From NCBI GenBank assembly GCA_900469615.1, contig UBYA01000011.1, forward strand, positions 434,001 to 498,000: a stretch of DNA of 64,000 bases. The letters are read 5' to 3'. A program made the position numbers and the translations under genes. Source of the stretch: Hyphomicrobiales bacterium (GTDB taxonomy: Bacteria > Pseudomonadota > Alphaproteobacteria > Rhizobiales > Rhizobiaceae). The notes below the pieces were generated by a model. That model saw only the letters and a program-made list of their open reading frames with translations. It did not search any database and was not told the DNA's origin. This document shows, piece by piece, positions 18,367 through 26,984 of the stretch. The first letter of the stretch is position 1. Every line of letters begins with the position of its first letter.

Positions 18367-19224
18367 TCAGCTTTCGAAATCGCCGAAGACATCCTGCAAT
18401 CGTGTCAGAAGCTCGACGCGCTCGTCCACCTTGCCGCGCAGAAGGACGATCATATTGCTCAGAAGAAGATCCATGACCGCGGTCATCGTCGCGGCTCCGT
18501 CCCAAAGCGGGCCGTGCGAGCCGGGTATGACGAGCGAGATATCCGATACCTCCTCCGCCCAGGGGCAGAACTCGTCCGTCAGCAGGATGACCTTGACGCC
18601 GGCGCGACGCGCCTCCTCGGCCAATGGCCGTGCTTTGGACGCGAAGCGCCGCACATCATGAAGAAACAAGACGCGGCCGTCGACGGAGCCGTCCAGCAGT
18701 TCGGAATAGGTGCCGTTCAGGCCATCCATGAAGGCGACCCGCGGTCGGGTATAGGAGAGCTGGGCGGCGAAATACTGCGCGATGCCCCGCACATTCTGAT
18801 AGGCGGCGACATAGACCTCGCTGGCTGAAATCAACGCATCGATGGTCTGCTGCCATTGCGGCGCCGTCGTCAGCTCGTAAATCATGCCGAGATTGTCGAC
18901 CTGCTGCTGCAAAAGGCCGGCAAGGAATTTGCCATCGCGCAAATCCTCCTGGAAGCGGTCCATGGACCCCTTGATCTGCCAGGCCGGATTGGAACGGCTG
19001 CCACGGCGCAGCGCCGCCTTCAGCTCATCGAGGCCGTCGAAGCCAAGCCGCCGCAGATAGCGGCCGACGGTCATCTGCGAAATCTCGAGCCTGGCTGCTA
19101 TGGATTTCGCCGTCTCGAAGGGAAGTTCGGCGATGTTGCGCTCGATATAGCTGGCAATCAGCTTGTCGGATTTCGACTTGCGCATGTCCGCGCTCTGCAC
19201 GAGCTTCAGTATCTGCTTCGACAA
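18367..19224 (-). CDS. MurR/RpiR family regulator
   Basis: A 285-residue repressor/activator: an N-terminal winged helix-turn-helix (residues about 20-75, with FETAKSIAARLEISQMTVGRYLRRLGF) and a C-terminal SIS sugar-phosphate-binding domain (about 130-260, VYVAAYQNVRGIAQYFAAQL). In this subfamily the SIS domain need not bind a sugar phosphate. The start is a TTG with GGAGGA just upstream. It is the second gene after the polyamine-type binding-protein gene on the minus strand, so it very probably controls the importer that surrounds it. A 5-bp inverted repeat in the divergent promoter region is a possible site. Confidence 0.85.
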   Translation of the reverse strand: MSKQILKLVQSADMRKSKSDKLIASYIERNIAELPFETAKSIAARLEISQMTVGRYLRRLGFDGLDELKAALRRGSRSNPAWQIKGSMDRFQEDLRDGKFLAGLLQQQVDNLGMIYELTTAPQWQQTIDALISASEVYVAAYQNVRGIAQYFAAQLSYTRPRVAFMDGLNGTYSELLDGSVDGRVLFLHDVRRFASKARPLAEEARRAGVKVILLTDEFCPWAEEVSDISLVIPGSHGPLWDGAATMTAVMDLLLSNMIVLLRGKVDERVELLTRLQDVFGDFES

Positions 19225-19241
19225 TCTTTCCTCCGGGGAAG

Positions 19242-19263
19242 CTCCGCCCGGAACCGGGCGGAG
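19242..19263 (-). other. Hairpin after the binding-protein gene (potD-type)
   Basis: CTCCGCCCG and CGGGCGGAG form a perfect 9-bp stem with a GNNC-type tetraloop, 16 nt after the potD stop and before rpiR. No T run follows. It is likely to block 3' exonuclease or act as a partial terminator so that binding-protein mRNA exceeds regulator mRNA. Confidence 0.65.
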
Positions 19264-19278
19264 TCTCGTTTCGCGATA

Positions 19279-20322
19279 TTACTGCGCAGTCTTGACTTTC
19301 GTCCATGCGCGATCGAACTGGCGCAGGCCGCCGCCGAGATCCTGAAAAATCTGCAAACGCTTCATGGTCTCGTCTGTCGGATTGATTTCCTTGCTATTCT
19401 TGATGTTTTCCGGCGTCAATTGCCGGGCCGGAACGTTGGGCGTGCCGTTCGTCTGCTGCGAGACGTTGAGGGCTGCGATATCCGGGCGCGTATAGAATTG
19501 CTGGAACTTGATGGCATTGGCCTTGTTGGGAGCCGTCTTCAGCACGCACATGTCTTCCTGGTACATGGTCGCCCCCTCTTCGGGAATGACATAGCCGAGA
19601 TCCTTCGGATTGCCGAAAACGTTGATCATCGAGCCGACGAAGAAGTGCGCGGCGGCAATATCGCCGGATTCGACCATCGGGCGGGAATCATAGGTGAAAG
19701 CCGCAACATAGGGCTTCATGTCGATGATCGTATCCGCCGCCTGCGAGAGCTCTTCCGGATTGGTCGAATTGACGGAATGGCCGTTGAGCATCAGGCCGAC
19801 GCCCAGCACCTCGCGCATGTCGTCGAGCAGCGTGAACTTCAGGTGCTTGGCCTTGACCGTCGCGACCAGATCCTTCCAGCCGGTGATGTCCTTGCCGAGA
19901 ACCTTGCGGTTGTAGAGAATGCCGACGGTGCCGAAGGCGTAGGGCAGGCAGTATTCGCCCTTCGGGTCGCTCTTGGCGCGCAGGAAGCGCGGATCGATAT
20001 TCTTGAAGCCCTCATAGGTATTGATGTCGGTCTTCTCGAGCAGGTTGAGCTTGGCCATGATGTCCTGCATGTGCACGGACGGGAAAACGATATCGTAGCC
20101 CGTCGCGCCGCCCTGGATCTTGGCCAGCATTTCCTCGTTCGAGGAGTAGGTCGAGAGATTGACCTTGATCTTGGTTTCCTCCTCGAACTTCTGGAGGACG
20201 GCCGGATTGATGTATTCGCCCCAGTTGTAGATATTGAGCTCATCGGCAAGCACAGCGCTGGGCAGCAATGCGGTGAGCGCAAAGAGACCCAGGCGCCGGA
20301 AAACGCCTTTCAAAATCGTCAT
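19279..20322 (-). CDS. potD: Polyamine-type ABC transporter periplasmic binding protein
   Basis: A 347-residue periplasmic binding protein with a signal peptide (MTILKGVFRRLGLFALTALLPSAVLA) followed by the PotD/PotF opening LNIYNWGEYINPAVLQKFEE. Other family blocks are GYDIVFPSVHMQDIMAKLNLLEK, PYAFGTVGILYNR and DIAAAHFFVGSMINVF. It delivers spermidine, putrescine or a related cation to the PotABC membrane complex encoded divergently. It is transcribed away from potABC and towards rpiR. Substrate preference within the polyamine group cannot be read with confidence. Confidence 0.88.
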   Translation of the reverse strand: MTILKGVFRRLGLFALTALLPSAVLADELNIYNWGEYINPAVLQKFEEETKIKVNLSTYSSNEEMLAKIQGGATGYDIVFPSVHMQDIMAKLNLLEKTDINTYEGFKNIDPRFLRAKSDPKGEYCLPYAFGTVGILYNRKVLGKDITGWKDLVATVKAKHLKFTLLDDMREVLGVGLMLNGHSVNSTNPEELSQAADTIIDMKPYVAAFTYDSRPMVESGDIAAAHFFVGSMINVFGNPKDLGYVIPEEGATMYQEDMCVLKTAPNKANAIKFQQFYTRPDIAALNVSQQTNGTPNVPARQLTPENIKNSKEINPTDETMKRLQIFQDLGGGLRQFDRAWTKVKTAQ

Positions 20323-20427
20323 TTCTGTTCCCCTTGGTAGGATTATTATCCCTTCGGCGCGCTTGGCTCGGCCTTTGGTGGAAGCTGTAACCGACCGCGT
20401 TGAGGGCGTTGACTTCGACGAAAAAAT

Positions 20428-20441
20428 GATATCAACATATC
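20428..20441. promoter_or_regulatory. Inverted repeat in the divergent pot promoter region
   Basis: GATAT and ATATC flank a 4-base CAAC, inside the 164-base AT-rich gap between the divergent potD and potABC units and 18 bases after a TTGACT that could be a -35 box. It is a possible site for the RpiR regulator; short repeats like this can occur by chance. Confidence 0.3.
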
Positions 20442-20486
20442 GAAATCACGCAAGAGTTAATTTAATAACATTTCGGGGAGCGACGA

Positions 20487-21581
20487 ATGCGAGATGCGAT
20501 CGTGCGGCTGGCCTCAGCCGCAAAGGCCTTTTCGACTCCCGAGGGTCGGCAGGTGAAAGCGCTTGACGGCATCGATCTTGAGATCGGCCGCAACGAATTC
20601 ATTACACTCCTCGGTCCATCCGGCTGCGGCAAGACCACGCTGCTGCAGGCAATCAGCGGTTTCGTCGAACTCGATGCGGGCCGTATCACCATCGACGGAG
20701 AGGACATGACGGACCGGCCGCCCTATCGCCGCCCCGTCAACACCGTCTTCCAGAACTACGCGTTGTTCCCGCATATGAGCGTCGGCGAGAACACGGGCTA
20801 TGCCTTGGAGGCAGCCGGTATCGGAAAACCAGAACGCGTCGAACGCGTGCGGGCAATGCTGAAGATGGTCGGGCTGGAAGGCATGGAGGGCCGCCTGCCG
20901 CGGCAATTGTCAGGCGGCCAGCAGCAGCGCGTGGCGCTTGCCCGCGCCATCGTCGCACGCCCGAAGGTGCTTCTGCTCGACGAACCGCTGTCGGCGCTGG
21001 ATCGCCATCTGCGCGAGACGATGCAGCTCGAGCTTAAAAACCTGCAGCACGAACTCGGCATCACCTTCATCTTCGTGACGCATGACCAGCAGGAAGCCTT
21101 GACGATGTCCGATCGCGTCGCGGTGCTCGCCGAGGGGCGCATCCAGCAGCTCGATACGCCGCGGCAGATCTACGATCATCCGGCCAATACCTTCGTGGCA
21201 AGCTTCATCGGTGCCAGCAACCTGTTCGAAGGCAGCAGCGACGGCCAGAACCTCGTCACCGGCGAAGGCACGGAGATCAGGCATGCCCCGACGACGGAGG
21301 CCGCAGGCAGAGGACATGCCGTCGCGCTGATCCGCCCGGAGAACTTCTTTCTCGCCACGTCTGCCGACACCTGCCCGGCCATCGACGTCACGGTGGAACA
21401 GATCGTCTATGTCGGCTCGTCCTTCGAGGTCTTCGGCCGGACGACGGGCGGCCGCAGGCTCATGGCCCAGATCCCGGCATCGCAGCGCGGCGCAATAGGC
21501 CTGCTCGCTGCAGGCCAATCGGCACGCTGGCATTACGATCCGGCAAGCGTGCACCTGATCGCGGCGAAGGAGGCAGCCTGA
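20487..21581 (+). CDS. potA: Polyamine-type ABC transporter ATP-binding protein
   Basis: A 364-residue ATPase of the PotA/CUT1 type. Walker A GPSGCGKTT, Q-loop TVFQNYALFPHMSV, signature LSGGQQQRVALARA, Walker B VLLLDEPLSALD and the switch His in FVTHDQQEA are all intact. The C-terminal 120 residues form the OB-fold TOBE-type regulatory domain (LIRPENFFLATSAD). It energises import by PotBC from the cytoplasmic face. The stop overlaps the next start (TGATG), so potB is translationally coupled. Confidence 0.92.
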   Translation: MRDAIVRLASAAKAFSTPEGRQVKALDGIDLEIGRNEFITLLGPSGCGKTTLLQAISGFVELDAGRITIDGEDMTDRPPYRRPVNTVFQNYALFPHMSVGENTGYALEAAGIGKPERVERVRAMLKMVGLEGMEGRLPRQLSGGQQQRVALARAIVARPKVLLLDEPLSALDRHLRETMQLELKNLQHELGITFIFVTHDQQEALTMSDRVAVLAEGRIQQLDTPRQIYDHPANTFVASFIGASNLFEGSSDGQNLVTGEGTEIRHAPTTEAAGRGHAVALIRPENFFLATSADTCPAIDVTVEQIVYVGSSFEVFGRTTGGRRLMAQIPASQRGAIGLLAAGQSARWHYDPASVHLIAAKEAA

Positions 21582-22480
21582 TGAATATCGCCGCACGCCG
21601 GCGCCTCCAGCTCGGGCTGTTGCTCGGACCGGTGACGCTGTTCCTGCTCGTCTTCTTTCTCATTCCGCTCGGAATCATGGTGGTGACGAGCTTCCTGACG
21701 CCGGGCCTCTACGGCGGCGTCGAATGGAGCTTCTATCCCGACAATTTCGGCCGCATCCTCGGCTTTGCCAATCCGGAGTTCGAGGAATACGATCCGGTCT
21801 ATATCGGCATCTTTCTCCGCTCGATCCGGATTGCGGCGATGACGGTGGGAGCGACGCTGCTCGTCTGCTATCCCGCCGCCTTCTACATCAGCCGCCTGCC
21901 CGACAGATGGAAGAATTTCTGCCTCTTCCTGATCACGCTGCCGTTCTTTTCCAGCCTCATCGTCCGGCTGTTCGTCTGGGTGATGATCCTGCGCCCGACC
22001 GGGCTGGTCAACAATGCGCTGATGGCGACCGGCGTGATCTCGGCGCCGCTGGAGATGATCTATACGGATGGCGCGATCATACTCGGCATGGTCTATGTCT
22101 TCATCCCGTTCATGTTCATGCCGATCTATGCCAGCATCGAGAAGCTCGACTGGCGGCTCGTGCAGGCGTCGCTGGATCTCGGCGCCGGCCCGATCCGGAC
22201 GTTCCTGCGCATCATCCTGCCGCTGACGGCACCCGGGATCGCCGGCGGCTCGATCATCGTCTTCATCCCCGCGCTCGGCAATTTCGTGGTGCCTGCGGTG
22301 CTTGGCGGCGCCAAGGTGATGATGCTCGGCAACCTCATCGAAGGGCAATTCCTCTCGGCGCGCAACTGGCCGTTCGGCTCGGCGCTCGCCATGATGGTCA
22401 TGGCCGTGATGCTGGTCCTGCTCCTTGTCTATGTCATCCTGTCCGGGCGCCGCAACGCGTCCGCTGCGTTGACGGCTTGA
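21581..22480 (+). CDS. potB: Polyamine-type ABC transporter permease, PotB-like
   Basis: A 299-residue inner-membrane permease with six predicted helices. The first helix (LLLGPVTLFLLVFFLIPLGI) is followed by the periplasmic loop and the binding-protein-dependent transport domain. The EAA loop for contact with the ATPase is EKLDWRLVQASLDLGAGPIR followed by a Phe-Leu-Arg segment and ILPLTAPGI. It pairs with the PotC-type permease encoded 10 bases downstream. Its start overlaps the stop of the ATPase gene. Confidence 0.9.
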   Translation: MNIAARRRLQLGLLLGPVTLFLLVFFLIPLGIMVVTSFLTPGLYGGVEWSFYPDNFGRILGFANPEFEEYDPVYIGIFLRSIRIAAMTVGATLLVCYPAAFYISRLPDRWKNFCLFLITLPFFSSLIVRLFVWVMILRPTGLVNNALMATGVISAPLEMIYTDGAIILGMVYVFIPFMFMPIYASIEKLDWRLVQASLDLGAGPIRTFLRIILPLTAPGIAGGSIIVFIPALGNFVVPAVLGGAKVMMLGNLIEGQFLSARNWPFGSALAMMVMAVMLVLLLVYVILSGRRNASAALTA

Positions 22481-22490
22481 GGAGGATCCC

Positions 22491-23321
22491 ATGAAGATCG
22501 CTCGCACCCTGTTTACCGGCGGCCTGGCATTTTACACCCTGCTGTTCTTCGCCTTCATCTATATTCCGCTCGTGCTGATCGCCGTCTATTCGTTCAATGC
22601 CAATCCGGTCAACATGATGAGCTGGAGCGGCTTCACCATGGATTGGTATGCCCAGGTCTTCGGCTTCAAGACGGCAGTTTCGGAAAACGCGCTCTATATC
22701 GAATCGACCGACCAGCTGATCGCCGCCGTCCTCAACAGCCTGAAGATCGCCTTGGCGACGACCGTGATTTCCACGCTGCTCGGCACCGCCATGGCGATTG
22801 CGCTCCACCGCTTCAATTTCTTCGGCAAGCGCTTCTATCAGGTCGCCATGTTCATGCCGATGCTGATGCCGGACATCGTTCTCGGCATCGCGCTTCTGAT
22901 CTTCTTCGTGAGCTCAGGCATCCAGCTCGGCCTGATGACCATCATCATCGGTCAGTGTACCTTCCTCACCTCCTATGTGTTCATCGTCGTATCGGCGCGT
23001 CTTGCCGGCATGGACCGGACGCTGGAGAACGCCTCGGCCGATCTCGGCGCCAATGAGTGGATGACCCTCCGCCGCGTGGTACTGCCGCAGCTGATGCCCG
23101 GCATACTCGGCGGCGCGCTGCTTGCCTTCATCATCTCGATGGACGACCTGGTGATTACCTATTTCATCGCCGGCGTCGACGTGACGACCTTGCCGATGTT
23201 CATCTTCGCCATGCTCCGTCGCGGCATCAAACCGGAGATCAATGCGATCGCGGTGATGATGCTGACCTTCTCCTTCCTCGTGGCCTCGCTCGGCCTTTAC
23301 CTTCGCTCCCGGCAGAAATGA
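22491..23321 (+). CDS. potC: Polyamine-type ABC transporter permease, PotC-like
   Basis: A 276-residue permease, partner of the upstream PotB-like protein. Six predicted helices; the EAA loop is RTLENASADLGANEWMTLRR followed by VVLPQLMPGI, and the FIISMDDLVITYFIAG segment is characteristic of PotC/YdcV proteins. GAGGAGG is placed before the ATG. The stop is separated by one base from the aminopeptidase start, showing that the peptidase belongs to the same operon. Confidence 0.9.
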   Translation: MKIARTLFTGGLAFYTLLFFAFIYIPLVLIAVYSFNANPVNMMSWSGFTMDWYAQVFGFKTAVSENALYIESTDQLIAAVLNSLKIALATTVISTLLGTAMAIALHRFNFFGKRFYQVAMFMPMLMPDIVLGIALLIFFVSSGIQLGLMTIIIGQCTFLTSYVFIVVSARLAGMDRTLENASADLGANEWMTLRRVVLPQLMPGILGGALLAFIISMDDLVITYFIAGVDVTTLPMFIFAMLRRGIKPEINAIAVMMLTFSFLVASLGLYLRSRQK

Positions 23322-23322
23322 C

Positions 23323-24453
23323 ATGACAATAAAAGCAAGCTCCCGCAAACAGCGCGGCCGCCAGCTCGGCCTTCCCTTCACCGGCCGCACCGGCACGAAC
23401 AACGCCATCACCGATGTCGCCGGCATCGGCGTCGGCTTCCGCACGATCATCGAAAACGAGCCGCGCCCGGGCCGCAAGCGCCCGACCCGGACCGGCGTGA
23501 CCGCCATCCTGCCGCATATGGATTCCGAAACGCCCGTCCCCGTCTATGCCGGCGTCCATCGCTTCAACGGCAACGGCGAGATGACCGGCACGCACTGGAT
23601 CGAGGATGGCGGTTACTTCCTCGGGCCTGTGGTCATCACCAATACGCACGGCGTCGGCATGGCGCATCACGCTACGGTCAAATGGATGATCGACCGCTAT
23701 GCCTCGACCTACCAGACCGACGACTTCCTCTGGATCATGCCCGTCATCGCCGAGACCTATGACGGCGCATTGAACGACATCAACGGACTGCATGTCAGCG
23801 AAGCAGACGTGCGCGCGGCTCTCGACGGCATCTCGTCCGGACCGGTTCAGGAGGGCAATTGCGGCGGCGGCACCGGCATGATCACCTACGGCTTCAAGGG
23901 TGGAACGGGCACATCCTCCCGCATCGTCGAGTTCGACGGCCGCGCCTATACGATCGGCACGCTGGTGCAGGCCAATCACGGCCAGCGCGACTGGCTGACG
24001 ATCTCGGGCGTGCCGGTCGGCCGGCATATGCGCGACGGCACGCCGCAGAGCCAATTGCAGGAGCGCGGCTCCATTATCGTGGTCATCGCCACCGACCTGC
24101 CGCTCGCGCCGCATCAGCTCAAGCGCCTTGCCCGACGCGCCGCCATCGGCATCGGCCGTAACGGCACGCCCGGCGGCAACAATTCCGGCGACATCTTCCT
24201 GGCATTTTCGACGGCGAACGCCCACCCGATGGCGCACAGGGCCAGCGGCCACCTGCCGCTGCAGATCGTCAACGACGAGCCCCTCGACCCGGTCTATCTG
24301 GCTGCCGTCGACAGCGTCGAGGAAGCCGTCGTCAACGCCATGCTGGCAGCCGAGGACATGGGCGGAACGCCCTATGACCGCTTCCGGATTCAGGCCATTC
24401 CCCATGACCGGCTCGCCGAACTGATCCGGCAATATGGGCGAATGGAAACGTAA
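23323..24453 (+). CDS. P1-family (DmpA-type) aminopeptidase, N-terminal nucleophile
   Basis: A 376-residue member of the DmpA/BapA family, enzymes that mature by self-cleavage and remove N-terminal D-Ala, L-amino or beta-amino acid residues from small peptides or amides. The opening TGTNNAITDVAGIGVGF, the GGGTGMITYGFKGGTGTSSR block and, above all, GTPGGNNSGDIFLAF are typical: cleavage is expected before the Ser of NNS, which then becomes the nucleophile. No signal peptide is visible, so it should act in the cytoplasm. It starts one base after the permease stop, so its substrate is probably what the importer brings in, for example an acylated or amino-acid-conjugated amine. Confidence 0.9.
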   Translation: MTIKASSRKQRGRQLGLPFTGRTGTNNAITDVAGIGVGFRTIIENEPRPGRKRPTRTGVTAILPHMDSETPVPVYAGVHRFNGNGEMTGTHWIEDGGYFLGPVVITNTHGVGMAHHATVKWMIDRYASTYQTDDFLWIMPVIAETYDGALNDINGLHVSEADVRAALDGISSGPVQEGNCGGGTGMITYGFKGGTGTSSRIVEFDGRAYTIGTLVQANHGQRDWLTISGVPVGRHMRDGTPQSQLQERGSIIVVIATDLPLAPHQLKRLARRAAIGIGRNGTPGGNNSGDIFLAFSTANAHPMAHRASGHLPLQIVNDEPLDPVYLAAVDSVEEAVVNAMLAAEDMGGTPYDRFRIQAIPHDRLAELIRQYGRMET

Positions 24454-24659
24454 GGCACCCTTGCCGGTGTGATCGGGCTGAAGGACAAGCCGCCCGCCTC
24501 GCGGGTACTGCTCGCACGCGGGCTGCTTGGCGCCCGAACATGCTCGACGGCTCGACAACCGTCTCCTGCAAAAGCACCCGCAGCCAGTCGGGAAGGATCG
24601 GCCACGCGCCGAGCCTCCGCCAAACCCGCTTCCATCGTCAAAGGGAAATGCGGAAAGCG

Positions 24660-26864
24660 CTATCGTGATTTGAGCTGGGCGATGGACAGCATGAGATCGG
24701 CGCTCATGCCGATGCCGGAGCCACGGGTCAGAATGGCGGAAGCCGCCGAGGTCGTATTCACGCCATTTGCCGCATCATAAACGGCCGAGAAGCGCTTCAG
24801 CAGGTTGCTTACCTTGCCGCCATCGTGCAAATCCTTGATCGGAAAAAGTTTTTCCAGCATCTTTGCCTGGCGGGTCACATCCATGTTCGACATGGATGAC
24901 GGCAGGGAATAGGTCGTCTTGATGACATTATAAAGCGCCGGGTCCGACATGATGTCGTAGACGGAATTGACCTGCGGCGCCTTTCGCTGGAAATAGAGCG
25001 CAAGCCGGACACCCTCGTTCGAAGCTCCCTGCTGGCTTTCCAGCGTCTGATGAAGATAAAGGTCGTTGGTGGCGAGACGCGCACCCTTGTTCTGGCCGGC
25101 CTCGATCTTGGCTGTCGTCAGGTTTCCCTTGGCGTCGAAGTTGAAGACATTCACCATGGCCTTGAACTTCTCGCCCGCCGGTGTGTTCAGGAACCCTTTG
25201 GCATCCTCCGGATCGGCGGTGAAGGCTTTCCTCAATGCGGTCTTGTCGAGCGTCTTCGGATCGATATTGTTGGCAACGAGAATGAACTCCGTCAGCGTCT
25301 TGTCCGCCAGAAGCTCATCGACGGTCTTGACCTTGACAATCGACTTGCTGAACTCCGTTGCCGCGTCCTTCGCATCCTTGACCGCCTTGTCCCGTATCTC
25401 GCCCGTCAGCCCGAACGTCTTCGACTTCGAATAGGTGGATATGAAACTGTTGATGGAAGTTTGCGAAAGGGCAACGAGCGGTTCGCGGAGATTGCCTTTG
25501 CTGTCGAAGTTGAACGCTTTGGCAAGCGCGATGAACCTGTCGTCCTTCAGAGACGCGACGTAGCTCTTGCCATCATAGGGGTCGCTTTCCAGGATCTTGC
25601 GCAACTGATCCTTCGACACTTCATTCTTGTCGATTCCAAAGGCGCGGAGAGCCATCTCTTCTATGGTCGGCAGATTCTTGCTCTTTATGTTGTTGGCAGC
25701 AAAGAAGTCCTCGATCGTCTTGATCTCGCCTACCGCGGTTTTGTAATGGCTCTCCGCATCTTCGAACAGGGCCTGTTTGGCACCCTTGGCGTTGGTCAAA
25801 TACTTCGTGGAGATATCGTCGGTGGCTTGGGCCGACTGCGCGGGCTGACCGGCGGGCAGCGAGCCGTCTGAGGAAAAATTGAAATGCGAAACCATGTCCG
25901 CCATTCCTGTTACGGCGGCATAGTCGGCATTGGTGAAGGCTAGATTGAACTGTGTTGGAGTGATCTTGGAACTGAGGCTGAAAGCCTGTTTTACATACGA
26001 GAACAGCCTGTTATCGCCGGTGATATCGGTAAGCGACGTCACCCTGGTAATTGCCTGGCGATAATAGTCGTCGTTGCTGACAGCGGCCTCTGGTGTCAAC
26101 AGGCTTGGAACCATACTGTTATATCGCGAAATCATCGCCTCTTTCTGCTGCGTTGTTTGCGCCGTCGCGGCAGAAAGCGTTCCATCGGCATTGAAATTGA
26201 ACTGCGCTGCAATCAGCTTGTATGTCGCCTGCGTCGCTACCGACGAGAAATTGGCCGCTGTATTGACGAAGCTGCCCGGATCGTTGACGTCGCTGGTCAA
26301 GATCGATTTCAGAAACGTCTTCGATATGTGCTCCGGGTTGATTCCATGTGCCCGAAAAACATAGTTTCTCATCCTCGTATTATTGATGATGTCATCGACA
26401 TTCGACACCTTGTCGATCCATGTGTCGTAGAATTTGCTCTCCTTCTTCGCGGACGTCGTTTCATCGGCAAAGGATTGCTCGTAAAGTCCGATCGTATCGC
26501 TCTTCTGGGTGTCGCTTTGAGCGGATTGATTCTTCGATTTGCTGCCGAAGTTGAAGGCTGCGGCGAATTGCCGGTAGCGGTTATCGGTCAGCTTGTTCGC
26601 AAAGCTGCTCGTGTCGCTGAGATCGCTCGTCAGGACCTTTTTCATGAAGGCCTTGGCGTATGTCATATCTTCCAGGCCGTAGGCCTTCATCGCATAGCTG
26701 TAGAGCTTGTAGTCGCCGAGGAACTCATCGACGCTCTTAGCCTTGCCGATATGCGTGTCGTAATATTGCTGATCCCCCTTGACGGCCGCCTGGCTGGCGA
26801 CGCGCGCAAGCGTCGATGCCATGTCCCTTGTCGCGGTCACATAGCCGAGATACGTTGAAATCAT
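24660..26864 (-). CDS. DUF1217 repeat protein (flagellum-associated family)
   Basis: A 734-residue protein built from about six copies of the DUF1217 unit, each roughly 75 residues: a start like YYDTHIGKAKSVDEFL, a middle with F-(M/L)-K-x-(V/I)-L-x-S-D, and an end like FAAAFNF. Copies begin near residues 33, 146, 266, 372, 497 and 618; the third and last are the most diverged. The N terminus (MISTYLGYVTATRDMASTLARVA) and the helical C terminus (ADLMLSIAQLKSR) resemble rod/hook/filament proteins that lack signal peptides and are exported by the flagellar secretion system. In rhizobia, DUF1217 genes normally sit inside the flagellar cluster; here it is isolated, 31 kb from a lone flgE. Role unknown, perhaps structural. 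Confidence 0.8.
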   Translation of the reverse strand: MISTYLGYVTATRDMASTLARVASQAAVKGDQQYYDTHIGKAKSVDEFLGDYKLYSYAMKAYGLEDMTYAKAFMKKVLTSDLSDTSSFANKLTDNRYRQFAAAFNFGSKSKNQSAQSDTQKSDTIGLYEQSFADETTSAKKESKFYDTWIDKVSNVDDIINNTRMRNYVFRAHGINPEHISKTFLKSILTSDVNDPGSFVNTAANFSSVATQATYKLIAAQFNFNADGTLSAATAQTTQQKEAMISRYNSMVPSLLTPEAAVSNDDYYRQAITRVTSLTDITGDNRLFSYVKQAFSLSSKITPTQFNLAFTNADYAAVTGMADMVSHFNFSSDGSLPAGQPAQSAQATDDISTKYLTNAKGAKQALFEDAESHYKTAVGEIKTIEDFFAANNIKSKNLPTIEEMALRAFGIDKNEVSKDQLRKILESDPYDGKSYVASLKDDRFIALAKAFNFDSKGNLREPLVALSQTSINSFISTYSKSKTFGLTGEIRDKAVKDAKDAATEFSKSIVKVKTVDELLADKTLTEFILVANNIDPKTLDKTALRKAFTADPEDAKGFLNTPAGEKFKAMVNVFNFDAKGNLTTAKIEAGQNKGARLATNDLYLHQTLESQQGASNEGVRLALYFQRKAPQVNSVYDIMSDPALYNVIKTTYSLPSSMSNMDVTRQAKMLEKLFPIKDLHDGGKVSNLLKRFSAVYDAANGVNTTSAASAILTRGSGIGMSADLMLSIAQLKSR

Positions 26865-26984
26865 AGATCGCCCCCACAGCGCAGTTCACCGGTATTCGCC
26901 CCGCATACACAGTCGCAACCAGACCTTGCGCCAGGCTAGACCGGCAATCTACAGGTCTGTTTTCCACGACGGAGAGCCCAGCGA

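Noticed and set aside
24454..24659. Possible LysR regulator remnant (PDWLRVLLQE on the minus strand) between the aminopeptidase and DUF1217 genes
   Set aside because: One short similarity only, with no second matching segment; could be chance.
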